DNA of 64,000 nucleotides from Streptomyces spinosus (GCF_020400655.1 NZ_JAINRC010000011.1:285328-349327), one strand, 5' to 3'; shown: positions 1 through 8,682, counted from the stretch's first letter. Notes: generated by a model not told the origin, from the sequence alone. Translations and numbers: made by a program.

Positions 1-270
1 CCGGACGAGCACGCCAAGAAGGGCCAGCTGCTGGTCTCCATCGGCCGGATGTTCGAGAAGGGCCAGCAGATGGGCACCGGTCAGTGCAACGTCAAGCGGT
101 ACAACCGCCAGCTGCGCGACATGATCATCGCCGGGCGGGCCAAGCCCAGTTTCGTGGTCTCCCACGAGCTGCCGCTGGACCAGGCACCGCAGGCGTACGA
201 GAAGTTCGACAAGCGGATCGAGGGCTACACCAAGGTGGTCCTGCACCCCGGTCACGCCCTGGCCGCATGA
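1..270 (+). CDS. Zinc-dependent alcohol dehydrogenase family protein, C-terminal fragment
   Basis: The frame is open from base 1, so the gene begins outside the window; 89 residues remain. The segment resembles the end of medium-chain zinc alcohol dehydrogenases of the formaldehyde-dehydrogenase-like type: a KGQ followed by GTGQCNVKRYNRQLRDMI, then the LPLDQAPQAYEKFDKR segment that packs on the coenzyme domain, and a short YTKVVLHPG end. The Rossmann motif and zinc ligands lie upstream and cannot be checked. Substrate is therefore unknown. A strong hairpin follows at 327-355 and probably ends the transcript. Confidence 0.85.
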   Translation, partial: PDEHAKKGQLLVSIGRMFEKGQQMGTGQCNVKRYNRQLRDMIIAGRAKPSFVVSHELPLDQAPQAYEKFDKRIEGYTKVVLHPGHALAA

Positions 271-326
271 CGCACGCGGTCGGGCTCACCGCGTGAGGTC
301 CGGGCGTCCTCGCCCGCGTGAGACAC

Positions 327-355
327 GGGTCCAGGCGTTCCGAACGCCTGGACCC
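327..355 (+). terminator. Intrinsic-type hairpin after the alcohol dehydrogenase gene
   Basis: Two perfect 14-base arms (GGGTCCAGGCGTTC and GAACGCCTGGACCC) are separated by a single C, so about 12-13 pairs can form with a tiny loop. The sequence after it is CTTCT rather than a long T run, as is usual in Streptomyces. It lies 57 bases after the stop codon and before the next promoter. Confidence 0.8.
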
Positions 356-468
356 CTTCTCGTTCACCCCTCCGTCGCCGGCGTCCCGGGGAGCGCCGGT
401 GCCCTGCTGTGACGGTCCCGGGACACGGCTGACGGCGATCACACACGTTCGTCGGCTAATGTCATCGG

Positions 469-1236
469 ATGCTCGATGCCAACCGCTCTGGCACCGCCAC
501 GGCCTCTCCCCGGGCCGCCGCCCAGGAGCTCGCCGTCCCCGTTCTCCCCCTGCGCCCCGCGGGGTTGGCCGCCCGCTGCACCCGCGCGCTGCTGTCCCCG
601 TACGCGCGGCTGTCGCTGTTGGTCGCCCTGCTCGTGGGTGCCGCCGCGTGCGTGCTGCTCTTCGAGCCGCAGCGGCTGCTGACGCACGGCTGGCCGCCAC
701 AGCTCGGCGGGGCCGCGGCGGCCGTCGTGTTCGCGGCGGCGTACGGGCTGTGCACCGTGGCGTTCGTGCCGCGCCCCCTGCTGAACCTGGCCGCCGGCGC
801 GCTGTTCGGCTCGCAGCTCGGGCTGGCGACCGCGCTGACGGGCACGGTGCTCGGGGCCGGGGTGGCCTTCGGGCTGGGCCGGCTGCTCGGACAGGACGCG
901 CTGCGCCCGCTGCTGCGGGGACGCTGGCTGCGCGCGGCCGACGGTCAGCTCAGCCGGCACGGGTTCCGGTCCATGCTGGCCCTGCGGCTCTTCCCGGGGG
1001 TGCCGTTCTGGGCGGCGAACTACTGCGCGGCCGTCTCCCGCATGGGCTGGCTGCCCTTCCTGCTGGCCACCGGTCTGGGCTCGGTCCCCAACACCGCCGC
1101 CTACGCCGTCGCCGGCGCCCGCGCCTCGGCACCGACCTCCCCGGCCTTCCTGATCGCGATGGCCTGCATCGCCGTACCGGCGCTGGCGGGCACGGTGGTC
1201 GCCTGGCGCAAGCGCCACCAGTTGCGCGGCCGGTGA
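469..1236 (+). CDS. TVP38/TMEM64 (DedA-like, VTT domain) membrane protein
   Basis: 255 residues. After a 40-residue polar N-terminus there is a membrane segment (LSLLVALLVGAAACVLLF), a second stretch around AAAVVFAAAYGLCTVAFVP, and then the family core: PRPLLNLAAGALFG, a GTVLGAGVAFGLGR helix, and RHGFRSMLALRLFPGVPFWAANY followed by the final hydrophobic helices. The FPGVPF re-entrant loop is characteristic of the VTT/SNARE-associated family, whose members are linked to lipid scrambling or undecaprenyl-phosphate handling; which activity applies here is not known. The start is ATG 469, seven bases after TAATGT (457-462), so the mRNA is probably leaderless. Confidence 0.85.
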   Translation: MLDANRSGTATASPRAAAQELAVPVLPLRPAGLAARCTRALLSPYARLSLLVALLVGAAACVLLFEPQRLLTHGWPPQLGGAAAAVVFAAAYGLCTVAFVPRPLLNLAAGALFGSQLGLATALTGTVLGAGVAFGLGRLLGQDALRPLLRGRWLRAADGQLSRHGFRSMLALRLFPGVPFWAANYCAAVSRMGWLPFLLATGLGSVPNTAAYAVAGARASAPTSPAFLIAMACIAVPALAGTVVAWRKRHQLRGR

Positions 1237-1269
1237 GCGGCGGCGCCCGTCCGCCGGGGAGGGCCTTGC

Positions 1270-1713
1270 ATGTGGTCCAGCGTCATCGCCGTGGCCGGCA
1301 CGCTGCTCGGCGGCGCGTTCACCGCACTGCTCCAGTCCCGGCGTGAGCGGGCCGCCCGCGCCGAGCGGCGGGCCGAGGCCCTGCGCGTGGCGCTGGGCGA
1401 ACTGGTGGCGGCCCTGGGCGACCACCGGCGAGCCCTGTGGCACCGCGAGGACCTTCGCCTGAGCGGCGCGGGCCCGGACGCCACCGAGGCGGCACGGGCC
1501 GCGTCCCACGCCACCCGCTCCGCCGTCACCGCTCCCTTGGTCACGGTTTCCGTTATCGAACCGTCGCTGGCGCCGGCGGCCCCCCAGGCGGCCCTGGCCG
1601 CGTTCGGCCTGCGCGGCGCCGCCGACCACACCGTGCTGGCCGCGCGCCGGGAGGCGGCCATCGCCGCGACGGACGAGCTGGTGGCCGCCGCCGGGCGGAC
1701 CATGGCCTGGTGA
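1270..1713 (+). CDS. Small membrane-anchored helical protein of unknown function
   Basis: 147 residues, ATG start preceded by GGGGAGG about nine bases upstream. One N-terminal membrane segment (SVIAVAGTLLGGAFTALL) is followed by an arginine-rich stop-transfer region and an alanine-rich helical cytoplasmic part. The design, one anchor plus a helical bundle with conserved arginines after the anchor, is common in Streptomyces hypotheticals and recurs in the unrelated-looking gene at 23305-23868. It lies 33 bases downstream of the TVP38-like gene in the same direction and could be cotranscribed. No catalytic motif is visible. Confidence 0.75.
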   Translation: MWSSVIAVAGTLLGGAFTALLQSRRERAARAERRAEALRVALGELVAALGDHRRALWHREDLRLSGAGPDATEAARAASHATRSAVTAPLVTVSVIEPSLAPAAPQAALAAFGLRGAADHTVLAARREAAIAATDELVAAAGRTMAW

Positions 1714-1765
1714 CCGGCGGCCCGGCGCCGTCCCGGCCGGTCGGGTCCCCTGCCGGAACCCTGGC

Positions 1766-2935
1766 TCAGACGCCTTCGAGGATCATCGCGTTGGCGAGCC
1801 CGCCCGCCTCGCACATGGTCTGCAGGGCGTAGCGGGCGCCGCGTTCGCGCATGGCGTGGACCAGGGTCGTGGTCAGGCGGGTGCCGCTGGCGCCGAGGGG
1901 GTGGCCGAGGGCGATGGCGCCGCCGTGCACGTTGACCTTGGCGAGGTCGGCGCCGGTCTCCTGCTGCCAGGCGAGCACTACGCTGGAGAACGCCTCGTTG
2001 ACCTCGAACAGGTCGATGTCGTCCAGCTTCAGTCCCGCCCGGCGCAGCACCTTCTCGGTGGCCGGGACGACCCCGGTGAGCATGAGCAGCGGGTCGGATC
2101 CGGTCACGGCGAAGCTGTGGAGGCGGGCCAGCGGGCGCAGGCCGAGCCGGGCAGCGGTGTCGCTGGAGGTGATCAGGACCGCCGAGGCGCCGTCATTGAC
2201 GGGGCTCGCGTTGCCCGCGGTGACGTTCCACTCGATCTGCGGGAAGCGCTCGGCGAAGCCGGGGTCGTAGTAGGCGGGCTTGAGCCCGGCGAGGATCTCG
2301 ACGGTGCTGTCCGGGCGGACGCACTCGTCGCGGGCGACGCCGTCGAGCGGGGCGACCTCGGCGTCGAAGAGTCCGGCCCGCCAGGCCGCGGCGGCCTTGT
2401 GGTGCGAGGAGACCGCGAACTCGTCCATCCGCGCGCGCGTGAGGGACCACTTGGCGGCGATGAGTTCGGCGCTGATCCCCTGCGGGACCAGGCCGTCCGG
2501 GTAGCGCTCGGCGACCCCGGGCCCGAACGGGTCCTTGCCGGCGGGCACGTTGGACCACATCGGCACCCGGCTCATCGACTCCACACCGCAGGCGACCACG
2601 AGGTCGTACGCGCCCGAGAGCACGCCCTGCGCGGCGAAGTGGACGGCCTGCTGTGAGGAGCCGCACTGGCGGTCGACGGTGGTCGCCGGGACGGACTCGG
2701 GCAGGCCGGCGGCGAGCACGGCGTACCGGGTGGTGTTCATGGCCTGCTCGCCGACCTGGTCGACGCTGCCGCCGATCACGTCGTCGATCAGCGCCGGGTC
2801 GACGCCGGAGCGCTCGACCAGGGTGCGCAGGGTGTGGGCGAGGAGTTGCACGGGGTGGACGTGGGCGAGGGAGCCGTTCGGCTTGCCCTTGCCGACGGGG
2901 GTGCGTACGGCTTCGACGATGACCGCGTCTCGCAT
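1766..2935 (-). CDS. Thiolase family protein (acetyl-CoA acetyltransferase / 3-ketoacyl-CoA thiolase)
   Basis: 389 residues, the usual thiolase length. The nucleophilic cysteine is Cys91 in DRQCGSSQQA, the histidine is His345 in GGAIALGHPLGASG, and the second cysteine is Cys375 in TMCEAGGLANA, so the full catalytic set is present. The NEAFSSV motif precedes the His loop. The family carries out thiolytic cleavage or condensation of acyl-CoA; the overall look is closer to degradative or steroid-type thiolases (FadA5-like) than to biosynthetic PhaA, but the chain-length preference cannot be read. The ATG start has GGAGG eight bases upstream. It is divergent from the HxlR regulator gene and probably controlled by it. 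Confidence 0.93.
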   Translation of the reverse strand: MRDAVIVEAVRTPVGKGKPNGSLAHVHPVQLLAHTLRTLVERSGVDPALIDDVIGGSVDQVGEQAMNTTRYAVLAAGLPESVPATTVDRQCGSSQQAVHFAAQGVLSGAYDLVVACGVESMSRVPMWSNVPAGKDPFGPGVAERYPDGLVPQGISAELIAAKWSLTRARMDEFAVSSHHKAAAAWRAGLFDAEVAPLDGVARDECVRPDSTVEILAGLKPAYYDPGFAERFPQIEWNVTAGNASPVNDGASAVLITSSDTAARLGLRPLARLHSFAVTGSDPLLMLTGVVPATEKVLRRAGLKLDDIDLFEVNEAFSSVVLAWQQETGADLAKVNVHGGAIALGHPLGASGTRLTTTLVHAMRERGARYALQTMCEAGGLANAMILEGV

Positions 2936-2977
2936 GGCGCCGGCCTCCAGCTTGATCGGACGAGCTACCGGTGAGTA

Positions 2978-3034
2978 GGAAATCTGAACTCACCATAGCC
3001 CCTGGAGTTGGAAATTCAAACCCTCCTCTAGACT
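2978..3034. promoter_or_regulatory. Divergent control region between the thiolase and HxlR genes
   Basis: A direct repeat GGAAAT(C/T) occurs at 2978-2983 and 3010-3015, spaced 32 bases. Inverted AACTC/GAGTT arms lie between them. TAGACT at 3029-3034 is the -10 element of the regulator and lies seven bases before its start. HxlR proteins usually bind as dimers to such sites and often repress themselves and a divergent gene; the operator assignment is inference. Confidence 0.45.
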
Positions 3035-3041
3035 GGGGCGC

Positions 3042-3512
3042 ATGGCCGCCACGAAGGACTCGCGCCCCTGCTCCATCGCCGACGCCCTCGCGGTCGTCGG
3101 CGAGAAGTACTCCCTGCTCGTCCTGCGGGAGGTGTGCCTGGGCAACGGCCGCTTCGACCAGCTCGTGCGCAACATCGGCGCCCCGCGCGACATCCTGTCC
3201 ACCCGGCTGCGCCGCCTGGTGGAGGCCGGCATCCTCACCAAGCGCCTCTACAGCGAGCGCCCCCAGCGCTTCGAGTACCGGCCCACGCAGGCCGGGCTCG
3301 AGCTGGAGCCCGTCCTGATGACCCTCAAGGAGTGGGGCGACCGACACCTTCGCAAGGGCGTCGATCTGCCCATGGTCGTCGAGCACAGCTGCGGCGAGGA
3401 ACTGGTGCCGGTGGTCACCTGCCGGGCCTGCGGCGATCCCGTGCGCCACGAGGACCTGACGGCCCGTCCGCAGACCCCGGGCTGGACCGTCACCGGGCCG
3501 TCGGCCGCCTAG
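3042..3512 (+). CDS. HxlR-family winged-helix transcriptional regulator with a C-terminal cysteine pair
   Basis: 156 residues. The HxlR hallmark is present: CSIADALAVVGEKYSLLVLREV, then a DQLVRNIGAPRDILSTRLRRL recognition region and the wing EYRPTQAGLEL. The last 40 residues carry SCGEEL and TCRACGDPVRHED, a Cys-rich tail with a possible metal- or redox-sensing role, seen in some HxlR members. The gene starts at ATG 3042 directly after a TAGACT -10 box, so it is probably leaderless. It is divergent from the thiolase gene, its most likely target. Confidence 0.9.
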   Translation: MAATKDSRPCSIADALAVVGEKYSLLVLREVCLGNGRFDQLVRNIGAPRDILSTRLRRLVEAGILTKRLYSERPQRFEYRPTQAGLELEPVLMTLKEWGDRHLRKGVDLPMVVEHSCGEELVPVVTCRACGDPVRHEDLTARPQTPGWTVTGPSAA

Positions 3513-3630
3513 GGTCCCGTTCGGCAGCCTCCGGGAGGGACCTCGCCGCCGCGCTGCCGGCGGGGCCCGCTACGCTTCCTCCGTCACATGATCACCTCAT
3601 CATCCCTCAGCGCTTGGACGCCATACCTTC

Positions 3631-4506
3631 ATGTCTTGGTTTGAATCCCTCGTCCTCGGACTCGTCCAGGGGCTGACCGAGTTCCTGCCCGTCTCCTCCA
3701 GCGCGCACCTGCGGCTGACCGCGGCGTTCTCGGGCTGGAAGGACCCGGGGGCGGCCTTCACGGCCATCACGCAGATCGGCACGGAGACCGCGGTCCTCAT
3801 CTACTTCCGCAAGGACATCGGCAGGATCGTCTCCGCCTGGTTCCGCTCGCTGTTCGACAAGGCGATGCGGCGCGACCACGACGCGCAGATGGGCTGGCTG
3901 GTGATCGTCGGCTCCATCCCGATCGGGCTGCTCGGCGTGACACTGAAGGACCAGATCGAGGGGCCGTTCCGCGATCTGCGGATCACCGCCACCATGCTCA
4001 TCGTCGTCGGCGTGATCATCGGCATCGCCGACCGGCTGGCGGCCCGCGACGAGACCGGTGGCCGGCACCGCGCGCCCAAGCAGCGCAAGACGCTGGAGAA
4101 CCTCGGTGTCAAGGACGGCCTGATCTTCGGCCTCTGCCAGGCCTGCGCCCTCATCCCCGGCGTCTCCCGCTCCGGCGCGACCATCAGCGGCGGCCTGTTC
4201 ATGGGCTACCGGCGCGAGGCCGCGGCCCGCTACTCCTTCCTGCTCGCCATCCCGGCCGTCCTCGCCTCCGGCGCCTTCGAGGTGAAGGACTCGCTGGGCG
4301 AGGGCCACGTGGACTGGCCGCCCACCCTGTTCGCGACGGTGATCGCGTTCGCCTCGGGATACGCCGTCATCGCGTGGTTCATGAAGTGGATCTCCAACAA
4401 GAGCTTCATGCCGTTCGTCTGGTACCGCGTCGCCCTCGGCGTCGTGATCATCGCCCTGGTCAGCGCCGGCGTGCTCAGCCCGCACGCGGCGGAGCCGGCG
4501 GGCTGA
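3631..4506 (+). CDS. uppP: Undecaprenyl-diphosphatase UppP (BacA)
   Basis: 291 residues, an integral membrane enzyme that dephosphorylates undecaprenyl diphosphate to recycle the lipid carrier of cell-wall synthesis; loss or excess changes bacitracin sensitivity. The first family motif is at residues 13-26 (VQGLTEFLPVSSSAHL, with Glu17 and His26) and the second is PGVSRSGATISGG, containing the catalytic Arg and Ser. Several hydrophobic helices follow to the C-terminus. The ATG at 3631 gives the canonical N-terminus; no clear ribosome-binding site is visible. It stands alone, followed by a GC-rich inverted repeat region. Confidence 0.97.
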   Translation: MSWFESLVLGLVQGLTEFLPVSSSAHLRLTAAFSGWKDPGAAFTAITQIGTETAVLIYFRKDIGRIVSAWFRSLFDKAMRRDHDAQMGWLVIVGSIPIGLLGVTLKDQIEGPFRDLRITATMLIVVGVIIGIADRLAARDETGGRHRAPKQRKTLENLGVKDGLIFGLCQACALIPGVSRSGATISGGLFMGYRREAAARYSFLLAIPAVLASGAFEVKDSLGEGHVDWPPTLFATVIAFASGYAVIAWFMKWISNKSFMPFVWYRVALGVVIIALVSAGVLSPHAAEPAG

Positions 4507-4702
4507 TCCGACCGGCCCACCCTCTCTGTTTCGGACATCTTCGCGCCCGCGGCGGCCCGCCCACGACCTGGGCAACGCCCCGCGGGCGCCGCCCTGTTCG
4601 CCGCCACGGACGGATGACCGGCCGCGGCCGGTGACCAACCCCATACCTTCTGCGTAGCCACCCGGTAGCGCACGGTCAGCCCTTGCCCCTAGGCTGGTCG
4701 CC

Positions 4703-4882
4703 ATGTCCCCCGAATCCCCGCCCCCTGGTTCCGTGCGCTCCGCTGCCGAGGTGAACGAGCAGATCCGGGCGCTGTGGCTGCGTGCGGGCGGCACCCTGTC
4801 GGCCCAGGAGCGCGCGGAGTACGAGCTGTTGGTGATCGAGTGGGCCGAGGCGATCCGCGCTCAGGTCTTCGAGGCGGCCTGA
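4703..4882 (+). CDS. 59-residue hypothetical protein
   Basis: A short ORF with normal Streptomyces third-position GC bias. The product starts MSPESPPPG, then forms a charged helical body with the segments NEQIRALWLRAGG and LSAQERAEYELLVIEWAE. It has no membrane segment. The ATG lies seven bases after TAGGCT (4690-4695), so a leaderless transcript is likely. Function unknown. The good codon bias, helical heptad-like spacing and promoter make it a real gene candidate rather than noise. Confidence 0.6.
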   Translation: MSPESPPPGSVRSAAEVNEQIRALWLRAGGTLSAQERAEYELLVIEWAEAIRAQVFEAA

Positions 4883-4939
4883 CCCGGCCCGGCGCGCCCC
4901 GACCGGCACCCGCCGTCCCCGCGGACCTCCCACTGCCCC

Positions 4940-5560
4940 CTACGCCCGCAGGTGGGCCAGCACCTCGTCGGCCACCGGATACGGCCGCTCCTCCGGCAGC
5001 AGCGCCCCCGCCCGCTCCAGCTGCCCCGCCCGCACCAGCCCGTGGATCTCCGTGGCCAGCGGCGTGACGTCCTCGATGCCGACGATCCACTCGTCGGCGT
5101 ACCGGGCCGCCGCCCGACCGGCGAGGCCGAGCTGCAACGACCGGTGCGGCAGTGGGTTCAGGTGCAGATCCCGCTCCGGGTCCCACTGCACCCGGGCGGG
5201 GCAGCGCGCCAACTCCGCCTTCCAGGCGGCCTGGTCCGTGTGGAGCGCGGGCACGTAGTGGGACAGGCAGGCGTGGCGCAGGGCCCACTCGAAGCCGTCC
5301 CGGCAGATCTCGACGGCCAGGACGGTCTCCTGGTCCTCCTTGGTGCCCCAGCCGCAGCGGTACATCATCCACAGGAACGACGGCTTGATCCAGGTCATCC
5401 GGTCCCGCTTCCAGGCGGACGGAAAGCGTCCGGTGCGGGCGGCGGCCCGGCCGATCCGCGGGCTGTAGGCCTGGTAGACGGTGACCGTGCTCTCGGTGTG
5501 CCGGGCGCGGACGCGGAACCGGGGCTCCGTGCCGGCGAGTTGTGCGCTCTGTTCGTTCAC
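4940..5560 (-). CDS. DUF4291 family protein
   Basis: 206 residues from the GTG at 5560, the start that best fits the family (RFRVRARHTESTVTVYQAYSP soon after the N-terminus). The signature MTWIKPSFLWMMYR is followed by CGWGTKEDQETVLAVEI, and QWDPERDLH appears in the middle. Structure-based work has related DUF4291 to RNA-ligase-like folds, but its activity is not established and nothing here proves it. Upstream in-frame GTG codons at 5608 (with AAGAGG seven bases before) and 5617 are alternative starts. The gene converges with the 59-residue ORF. Confidence 0.85.
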   Translation of the reverse strand: MNEQSAQLAGTEPRFRVRARHTESTVTVYQAYSPRIGRAAARTGRFPSAWKRDRMTWIKPSFLWMMYRCGWGTKEDQETVLAVEICRDGFEWALRHACLSHYVPALHTDQAAWKAELARCPARVQWDPERDLHLNPLPHRSLQLGLAGRAAARYADEWIVGIEDVTPLATEIHGLVRAGQLERAGALLPEERPYPVADEVLAHLRA

Positions 5561-5655
5561 CGGGACAGGTTCGGCCGCGCGACCCGCCCGGCACCACCGA
5601 ATATTCACCCCGCACACCTCTTGGCTGCGCGCCCGCCGTGCCCAACACTGTGCCG

Positions 5656-6120
5656 ATGACCCAGCGTGCGGAGTTCGCGACCGTGAGGGACCGCCTGGCC
5701 GTGGACGACCTCGTCACCGCGTACGCGGTGGCGGTGGACGACGGCGACTGGACGGCGTACCGAGGGCTGTTCACGGCGGACGGACGCGCCGACTACCGCT
5801 CGGCGGGCGGTGTCGAGGGCGACGCCGGCCGGGTCGCCGCCTGGCTCGCCGGGGACCTGGCCCGGTTCGCCGTGCGCCAGCACCTGATCGTCAACCGCCA
5901 GGTCCGCTTCGGTGTCCTGGACCAGGACACCGGTGACACCGCCCGGGTCCGCGCCGACTACCTCAGCCCCATGGGCGTCACCGACCCCGGCGGCCTGGCC
6001 GCCCCGGACCTGGTGTGCGGCGGCCGCTACGACTTCGGGCTGCTGCGCACCGCCGAGGGCTGGCGCCTGAGCCAGGTCGTCGTACACGAGAAGTGGCGCC
6101 GCGGGCCCGGAGCCCCGTAA
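5656..6120 (+). CDS. SnoaL-like / NTF2-like fold protein
   Basis: 154 residues starting MTQRAEFATVRDRLAVDDLVTAYAVAVDDGD. The pattern matches the SnoaL_4 group: an N-terminal helix, VDDGDWTAYRGLFTADGRADY, a conserved HLIVNRQVRF strand, and a C-terminal GRYDFGLLRTAEGWRLS with a final VVVHEKWRRG. Such proteins are cone-shaped dimers that act as small hydrolases, isomerases or dioxygenase partners; the substrate is unknown. The last codons belong to a 23-base tandem duplication that continues past the stop. It is transcribed toward lnt. Confidence 0.85.
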   Translation: MTQRAEFATVRDRLAVDDLVTAYAVAVDDGDWTAYRGLFTADGRADYRSAGGVEGDAGRVAAWLAGDLARFAVRQHLIVNRQVRFGVLDQDTGDTARVRADYLSPMGVTDPGGLAAPDLVCGGRYDFGLLRTAEGWRLSQVVVHEKWRRGPGAP

Positions 6121-6143
6121 CGGCGCGGGCCCGGAGCCCCGAA
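6098..6143 (+). repeat. Tandem duplication of about 23 bases at a gene end
   Basis: GCGGGCCCGGAGCCCCG followed by (T)AACGGC occurs twice back to back, once inside the last codons of the SnoaL-like gene and once just after its stop. A third, shorter GGCGCGGGGGCCG follows. It looks like replication slippage in a GC-rich stretch. Confidence 0.7.
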
Positions 6144-6278
6144 CGGCGCGGGGGCCGTACCGGCGTGCGGAGCCGCACGTCCCCCGGACGCCGTACGGCC
6201 GCCGCGGACCGGCCGGAAGGCGCACGGACTTCCCCTCACCGCGCACACTGGACGCATCGCTGGGTAGGGAGGCTCCCT

Positions 6279-7853
6279 ATGAGGACGATCAACCGCTGGC
6301 TGACCTCCCCCTGGCGCCGCTCGGCCGCCGCCGCCCTCGCCGGTGCCCTGCCGGTGCTGTCGTTCCCGGCCCCCTCGCTGTGGTGGTTCGCGTACATCGC
6401 GCTGGTGCCGTGGATCCTGCTCGCCCGCGCCGCGCCGACCGGGCGACGGGCCGCCTACGACGGCTGGTGGGGCGGCGTCGGCTTCCTGACGGCCGTCCAC
6501 CACTGGCTGCTGCCGAGCCTGCACGTGTTCATCTTCCTGATCGCCGCCCTGCTGGGCCTGCTCTGGGCGCCCTGGGGCCTGCTGGTGCGCCGGTTCCTCG
6601 GCGGGGCTCCGTCGGCGGGCCGGTGCGCCGCCGCGCTGGTGGTGCTGCCCTCGGCCTGGCTGGCGGTGGAACTGGTCCGGTCCTGGCAGGGGCTCGGGGG
6701 GCCGTGGGGCATGCTCGGCGCCAGCCAGTGGCAGGTGGGCCCGGCGCTGCGGCTGGCCTCGGTGGGCGGGGTCTGGCTGCTCAGCTTCCTGGTGGTGGCC
6801 GTCAACGTCGCCGTGGCCGTGCTGGTCGCCGTCCGCGCGTCGCGGGTGCCGGCCGTGGCCTCGCTGGTCGCCACGGCCGCCGTGACCACGGCCGCGTGGG
6901 CCTGGGCACCGCGCCCGGACGTCGACGGGCGGGTGCGGATCGCCGTCGTCCAGCCGGGGATCGTGGCCGGAAAGGACAGCGGCGACAAGCGGTTCGACCA
7001 GGAGGAGCGGCTGACCCGGCGGCTCGCCGGGCAGGGCGCCGACCTGGTCGTGTGGGGCGAGTCCAGTGTCGGTTTCGACCTGGACGACCGCCCCGACCTG
7101 GCCCGGCGGCTCGCCGCGCTGTCCCGCGAGACCGGTGCCGACGTACTGGTCAACGTGGACGCCCGCCGCTCCGACCGGCCCGGCATCTACAAGAGTTCGG
7201 TGCTGGTCGGCCCGGACGGCCCGACCGGCGACCGCTACGACAAGATGCGGCTGGTCCCGTTCGGCGAGTACATACCGGCCCGTTCACTGCTCGGCTGGGC
7301 CACCTCGGTCGGCCGGGCCGCCGGCGAGGACCGGCACCGCGGCTCGGAACAGACCGTGATGAACGTCGGGCACGGGCTGCGCATCGGCCCGCTGATCTGC
7401 TTCGAGACCGCTTTCCCCGACATGAGCCGGCACCTCGCCGAGGACGGTGCGGACATCCTCCTCGGCCAGTCGTCCACCTCGTCCTTCCAGCACAGCTGGG
7501 CACCGGAGCAGCACGCCTCGCTGGCCGCGCTGCGCGCCGCGGAGACCGGCCGCCCGATGGTGCACGCCACCCTCACCGGCGTCTCGGCGGTGTACGGCCC
7601 GGACGGGCAGCGCCTCGGCCCCTGGCTCGGCACCGGCGCGAGCACCGCGCGCGTGTACGAGGTCCCGCTCGCGCACGGCGTCACACCGTACGTCCGCTAC
7701 GGTGACTGGCCGGTGGACGCGGCGCTGCTGGTGCTGGCCACGCTGTGCGTGACCGAGGGGGCGCGGGCGCTCAGGCTGCGCCGCAGCGGTCCTGAACCGC
7801 TCGCACCACCCGCTCGCACAGTTCATGGGTCGCCAGCGCGTCCCTGGCGCTGA
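6279..7853 (+). CDS. lnt: Apolipoprotein N-acyltransferase Lnt
   Basis: 524 residues; the membrane enzyme adds the third acyl chain to lipoprotein N-termini. About six membrane helices occupy residues 10-210, then the nitrilase-type domain follows. The catalytic triad is visible: Glu261 in VVWGESS, Lys322 in YDKMRLVPFGEY and Cys374 in LICFET. The ATG at 6279 has GGGAGG seven bases upstream and removes a poor N-terminal extension. Streptomyces carry more than one Lnt-like gene, so this may be one of a pair. Its last 83 bases overlap the 3' end of the convergent oxidoreductase gene. Confidence 0.95.
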   Translation: MRTINRWLTSPWRRSAAAALAGALPVLSFPAPSLWWFAYIALVPWILLARAAPTGRRAAYDGWWGGVGFLTAVHHWLLPSLHVFIFLIAALLGLLWAPWGLLVRRFLGGAPSAGRCAAALVVLPSAWLAVELVRSWQGLGGPWGMLGASQWQVGPALRLASVGGVWLLSFLVVAVNVAVAVLVAVRASRVPAVASLVATAAVTTAAWAWAPRPDVDGRVRIAVVQPGIVAGKDSGDKRFDQEERLTRRLAGQGADLVVWGESSVGFDLDDRPDLARRLAALSRETGADVLVNVDARRSDRPGIYKSSVLVGPDGPTGDRYDKMRLVPFGEYIPARSLLGWATSVGRAAGEDRHRGSEQTVMNVGHGLRIGPLICFETAFPDMSRHLAEDGADILLGQSSTSSFQHSWAPEQHASLAALRAAETGRPMVHATLTGVSAVYGPDGQRLGPWLGTGASTARVYEVPLAHGVTPYVRYGDWPVDAALLVLATLCVTEGARALRLRRSGPEPLAPPARTVHGSPARPWR

Positions 7854-8682
7854 GCGGCTTCCCGGCCCGCACGGCGTCGAGGAACGCGAGGGCCGCCTGC
7901 TCGATGCCGCGCTGGCGGGCCACCGGAACCCAGTCGCCGCGCCGGCGCACGGTCGGCTGCCCCTTGTGGTCGATCACGTCGGCGAGGTTGACCACCTGAC
8001 GCTTGGTGTCCTGTCCGGACACCTCCAGGATCTCCTCGGTGGAGCCGCTGAGCCGGTTCATCACGCCGAGCGCGGTGAAGCCGTCGCCGCCGAGCTGGAG
8101 CACGACGTGGTGCAGCAGCCCGCCCTCGGCGCGGGCGCGCACGGTGACGTCGTCGACCGGGCCCGGCACCAGGAAGCGCAGGGTGTCGACGACGTGGATG
8201 AAGTCGTCCAGGATCATCGAGCGCGGTTCCTCGGGCAGCCCGACCCGGTTCTTCTGCATGAGGATCAGCTCGCGCGGGTGGTCCAGGCACTGGGCGTACC
8301 CGGGGGCGTACCGGCGGTTGAAGCCGACGGACAGCGGGACGCCCCGCCGCTCGGCGAGACCCACGAGGCGTTCGGAGTCGGCGAGTTCGTAGGCGAGGGG
8401 CTTGTCCACGTACGTCGGCACACCGGCCTCCAGCAGCCGGGTGACGATCTCGGGGTGGACGGCGGTGGGGGCGTGCACGAAGGCCGCGTCGAGACCGGCG
8501 GCGAGCAGCGAGTCCAGGGTGGTGTGCCGCTGCTCCCGGGGCAGGTGCAGGCTGTCGCCGACCCGCTCCAGGGTGGCGGGCGTGCGGGTCTGCAGGTGCA
8601 GGTCGACCCCCGGCTGCGTGCCGAGCACCGGCAGATACGCCTTCTGCGCGATGTCCCCGAGTCCGATGCAGCCGACCTTCAC
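7771..8682 (-). CDS. Gfo/Idh/MocA family oxidoreductase
   Basis: 303 residues from GTG 8682 (GGGGAGA four to five bases upstream). The N-terminus KVGCIGLGDIAQKAYLPVL is the Rossmann nucleotide-binding fold, AFVHAPTAVHPEIV and YVDKPLAYE give the substrate-site lysine of the EKP-like motif, and VGFNRRYAP is the family helix. The second domain is complete to AVQDRCGAA. These enzymes are NAD(P)-dependent dehydrogenases of sugars, inositols or related polyols; the substrate cannot be predicted. The 3' end overlaps lnt by 83 bases in the antisense sense. Confidence 0.9.
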   Translation of the reverse strand: MKVGCIGLGDIAQKAYLPVLGTQPGVDLHLQTRTPATLERVGDSLHLPREQRHTTLDSLLAAGLDAAFVHAPTAVHPEIVTRLLEAGVPTYVDKPLAYELADSERLVGLAERRGVPLSVGFNRRYAPGYAQCLDHPRELILMQKNRVGLPEEPRSMILDDFIHVVDTLRFLVPGPVDDVTVRARAEGGLLHHVVLQLGGDGFTALGVMNRLSGSTEEILEVSGQDTKRQVVNLADVIDHKGQPTVRRRGDWVPVARQRGIEQAALAFLDAVRAGKPLSARDALATHELCERVVRAVQDRCGAA

